In this document: positions 61,061 to 64,000 of the stretch, piece by piece | How positions within the stretch are numbered: the first letter of the stretch is position 1 | Layout: every line of letters starts with the position of its first letter | NCBI RefSeq assembly: GCF_003473485.1 | Contig: NC_053045.1 | Coordinates: 64,171,994-64,235,993, forward strand | DNA length: 64,000 nucleotides | Reading direction: 5' to 3' | DNA from: Medicago truncatula | Taxonomy: Eukaryota > Streptophyta > Magnoliopsida > Fabales > Fabaceae | The notes under the pieces: generated by a model | What the model saw: the letters and a program-made list of their open reading frames with translations, nothing else | What the model was told of the DNA's origin: nothing | Database searches by the model: none | Made by a program: the position numbers and the translations under genes

Positions 61061-62678
61061 GAGTAAATAGTCAATTACCCCCCTGAAATTGTAACTTTCA
61101 TCAAAAACCCCCCTGAATTTTGCAAAATGTCAAAAAACCCCCCTGAAATTGTCAAGCGTCTGTCAATTACCCCCCTCCGTTAATTTTCTCCATCCAACAT
61201 GCTGATGTAGCCGTTAACTGCCACGTGGCACTGACACATGGTCAGAAAAGTCATGCCACGTCATAGGGGGGTAATTGACTATATATTTTTTTTTTTGAAA
61301 AAAAATCTGATTTTTTTTTTCTTTTCATAATTAACATTTGTGCCACCCACTGAACATGCAAATACCCCCCTGAAATTAAACATTTATGTGCAAATACCAC
61401 CCTCAAATTTAAAATTTATGTAACAAATATCCCCTCAAATTTATAACTTATATGCAAACATCCTCTCCAAATGTAAAACTTATATGCAAATTACACCTTG
61501 AATCATAAAACTTTAATGAAACTTATTCTTAATCTATAACAATAAAAAAGAAAAAAAAATCACATCTTTAAAATAAAACAATTATAAAAATCACAATTTC
61601 AATCACACCATAAAAATTATGCATTGATTACATGATGCTGAAAACAAGTCTACAACAAAAGTTTAAAATGAAAATGGTCATCAATGATGATATTCATACA
61701 TCCTAGTTAATGTATTTAAATACATAAACTTAAGTCTGCATTTAACAACTTAAAACTAACATGGAAACAGAGATGCATATGCATCAAAATGTTGTGTTTT
61801 GAGAGCAAATAATTCCAGATCCTACAGAAAAAAAAGTTAACAAGGATTTGACCAAGACATATATATAATATATGAAGGTAAATTTGGTAGTTATGGCAAA
61901 GTGTAATTACAGCGGGAAGTTAAATTTTCTCCAACAGCAAAAGTGTAATGGCAATAATTTGTCATCATTTCGAGCAACACCCTTAGGCCTTAACAGATAG
62001 AGAACTAGTGGTGTGTTCCGTGGGAACCCCTGAAGGAGCATAGCTAGAAATATTCCCAAGCTCTTGGCCAAAAAACAATTCTACCTGAGCCTACACACAA
62101 CCATCCATTCATGCACCAATAACCTCTCCCCCTTTGTTTTATTTTAAAGATGTGATTTTTTTTCTTTTTTATTGTTATTAGAGATATAGTAAATTATAGA
62201 TTAAGAATAAGTTTTACTTAACCATTAAAGTTTTATGATTCAAGGTGTAATTTGCATATAAGTTTTACATTTGGAGAGGATGTTTGCATATAAGTTATAA
62301 ATTTGAAGGAATATTTGCTACATTAATTTTAAATTTGAGGGTGGTATTTGCACATAAATGTTTAATTTCAGGGGGGTATTTGCATGTTCAGTGGGTGGCA
62401 CAAATGTTAATTATGAAAAGAAAAAAAAATCAGATTTTTTTCAAAAAAATAAATAAATATAGTCAGTTACCCCCCTATGACGTGGCATGACTTTTCTGAC
62501 CATGTGTCAGTGCCACGTGGCAGTTAACGGCCACATCAGCATGTTGGATGGAGGAAATTAACGGAGGGGGGTAATTGACAGACGCTTGACAATTTCAGGG
62601 GGGTTTTTGACATTTTGCAAAATTCATGGGGGTTTTTGACGAAAGTTACAATTTCAGGGGGTAATTGACTATTTACTC
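61061..62678. mobile_element. Mutator-like element with about 0.5-kb terminal inverted repeats
   Basis: The element begins GAGTAAATAGTCAATTACCC and its right end is the inverted complement. The two TIRs (about 61061-61590 and 62140-62678) match over more than 500 bp, including TGCCACGTGGCACTGACACA, GCCACCCACTGAACATGCAA and AATCACATCTTTAAAATAAA. Flanks are 9-bp duplications made of T (TTTTTTTTG at 61052-61060, nine T at 62679-62687). The unique centre is about 550 bp with no transposase. Confidence 0.88.
61983..62084 (-). pseudogene. Possible captured C-terminal exon inside the MULE
   Basis: After an acceptor-like GGCTCAG on the minus strand the frame reads VELFFGQELGNISSYAPSGV and then PTEHTTSSLSVKA before a TAA. 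The codon composition is balanced and less AT-rich than the surroundings, as in a real coding exon. MULEs are known to capture gene pieces. The parent gene was not recognised. Confidence 0.4.
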
Positions 62679-63385
62679 TTTTTTTTTTGACATATGTTGT
62701 TCAGAAAATCGAGACACTGTTGGTCGGGTGTTTTTACTTCTTTGGCAAATTTGGGCTGCCCGTAATGATGTCATTTGGAATGACGCTCATCACACTTCAA
62801 CAAGCATTGGGAGGACAACACTAGATGCATGGCAGCAATGGCAGGAGGTTCATAAACAACCCTCGTCATCGATTGTGCAACACGGGCAGAATAGAGTGCA
62901 AGCTAACAACTCAGTTTGGGAGAAACTGTGTGAGACGTGGTTGAAGTGCAATGTGGATGTCGTGTTTCATGACCGTCAACATATTACATCTTTCGCGTGT
63001 TGTTTTAGAGACTCCCGTGGGCAATTCATTCGGGCTCAAACGAAATGACAACGAGCAAATATGACAGTTTTGGAGGGGGAGGCAGTTGCCTTACTCGATG
63101 CCATTCACTTTGCTGTTGGGAATATATGGGACCGGGTTGTCTTCGAGTCCGACTCAGCTACTCTAGTGCAAGCGCTATCATCTCCAGACCATGGTGATTA
63201 ATTCGGAATTTTATGCTATTGTTTCTAATATTATTTTTCAGTTATCTTTACATTCCAACTTCGAGATGAAGTTTGTTAGGAGACAAGCGAACATGGTTGC
63301 TCATAGCTTAGCTAGGGCGGCCTATATTTGGGCTAGTCACCGTATTTTTTATTCTTATTCTTCTTGTATTAAACACTGATTGATT

Positions 63386-64000
63386 AATGATAATAATTAT
63401 TCTTCATGTATTGCTCATAGCTTTGTTATCTAGCATATTAAATGTCCGCACAGTCTTTCTATTATTAGACTGCATGTGTTACTTCACTTTAGCATTCATG
63501 TACAAGTTTTTGAATCCATTCATGTAACATTATACGTTAACAAAACCTATATATTTACAATATATAGTACTTAACTTGTTCGGAGTGAGGTTTCCAACAT
63601 AAGATTGTAATTATTATAAACATAAATCACACTTGTAATCTTGTCTTACTAACCGATGAGTCATGAGTACTGTAGTATTCCATCTTCCAGACCAGACCAT
63701 GAGCACCAACCAAGTGGTATGGCAGGTGGCAGTTGTTGATTGAAACACAGAGGTTGGTTTGACGAATCATTGTTTGACATCCAATTAGTGGGAATATAGT
63801 GGCGTGAGATTTCATTAATCATTAATTATGGACTATTCAAGCAAGCCCCACCACTTCACTTCATTTTACCTTAATCAAACATAATTTCTTTCCCACCCAT
63901 CAACCTTTAAATTGAAAAATGAAAGTTTTTTTAAGGTGTTTTACATTTTTGACAGATAAATCTAAAAGTAAGGTGTTTGAGTAGAGAGTAGAACGCGATA
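63386..64000. other. Right edge of window, no gene assigned
   Basis: This follows the LINE remnant. A minus-strand open frame (63627-63815, 62 codons) has a balanced composition (CVSINNCHLPYHLVGAHGLV) but no family I can name; it might be an exon fragment of a gene continuing outside recognisable motifs. Confidence 0.3.

Larger units (their letters stand above)
60140..63385 (+). mobile_element. 5'-truncated LINE (zinc-binding and RNase H parts), split by a MULE
   Basis: The left part (60150-61060) encodes WMAWERMACPKEFGGMGFRN, AKQGWSFLSKPESLVARVFK, a WTIENGQQVSVMNDPWV segment and a zinc-binding CLWCDTTVEDDWHAFVGC motif, the region after the reverse transcriptase in plant LINEs. The right part (62679-63385) continues with LLLWQIWAARNDVIWND and an RNase H domain: CNVDVVFHD, EGEAVALLDAIHFAVG, VFESDSATLVQAL and KFVRRQANMVAHSLARAA. 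Stops (for example near 60151, 60401 and 63045) and a frameshift near 63197 make it inactive. Removing the intervening element restores one frame across the insertion point. Confidence 0.85.

Overview
The window looks like nuclear DNA of a flowering plant, most likely a legume such as Medicago or a close relative. It is AT-rich, its genes have several short exons joined by GT-AG introns, it carries poly-A/poly-T tracts and microsatellites, and it is crowded with small inverted-repeat transposons (MITEs), LINE fragments and an Au-like SINE. The species assignment is inference; no sequence search was possible.

I can support seven protein-coding loci, each assembled by hand from exons and splice sites. 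(1) 2481-6657 (+): a MAP70-type microtubule-associated coiled-coil protein, 11 exons, 573 aa, with one GC-AG intron. (2) 9646-10763 (-): a heavy-metal-associated isoprenylated protein (HIPP/Pi21-like), 3 exons, 261 aa, with an N-terminal HMA domain, a long Pro/Lys/Glu hexapeptide array and a C-terminal CaaX box. (3) 17401-19804 (-): a receptor-like cytoplasmic kinase of the PBS1/PBL type with a 5'-UTR intron; the junction of exons 3 and 4 is out of phase and APE has become ALE, so it may be a pseudogene. (4) 40528-44523 (+): an oligopeptide transporter (OPT), 6 exons, 741 aa. (5) 45987-48213 (-): the beta subunit of the SnRK1 (AMPK/SNF1-like) kinase, 4 exons, 239 aa. (6) 54205-54699 (+): a mitochondrial acyl carrier protein, 2 coding exons, 124 aa. 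(7) 55459-57320 (-): a secreted pollen Ole e 1/extensin-like protein, 2 exons, 206 aa.

Most of the rest is transposon-derived. LINE remnants (zinc-binding/RNase H 3' parts) lie at about 11.78-12.2, 22.0-22.56, 50.87-51.29 and 60.14-63.38 kb. The last is split by a 1618-bp Mutator-like element (61061-62678) with terminal inverted repeats of about 0.5 kb, a 9-bp poly-T target duplication and what looks like a captured C-terminal exon. A second Mutator-like element (15134-16211) has a clear 9-bp duplication, TAATCTCAT, and carries a 25-bp minisatellite in which each unit holds a 13-bp palindrome. A third TIR element (about 12201-13439) sits in an RNase H fragment. A PIF/Harbinger-like element with an ORF1 remnant (51391-52447), Stowaway MITEs (35832-36112 and a relic at 57935-58237), several other hairpin MITEs, and two dispersed repeat families with two copies each complete the picture.

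The genes are ordinary single loci with no common pathway and no operon-like organisation. I saw no CRISPR array, rRNA, convincing tRNA, viral genome or obviously new multi-gene system. The most unusual objects are the palindrome-bearing minisatellite inside a MULE, the MULE with a captured exon, the SnRK1-beta subunit lacking a conserved carbohydrate-binding Trp, and the damaged kinase.
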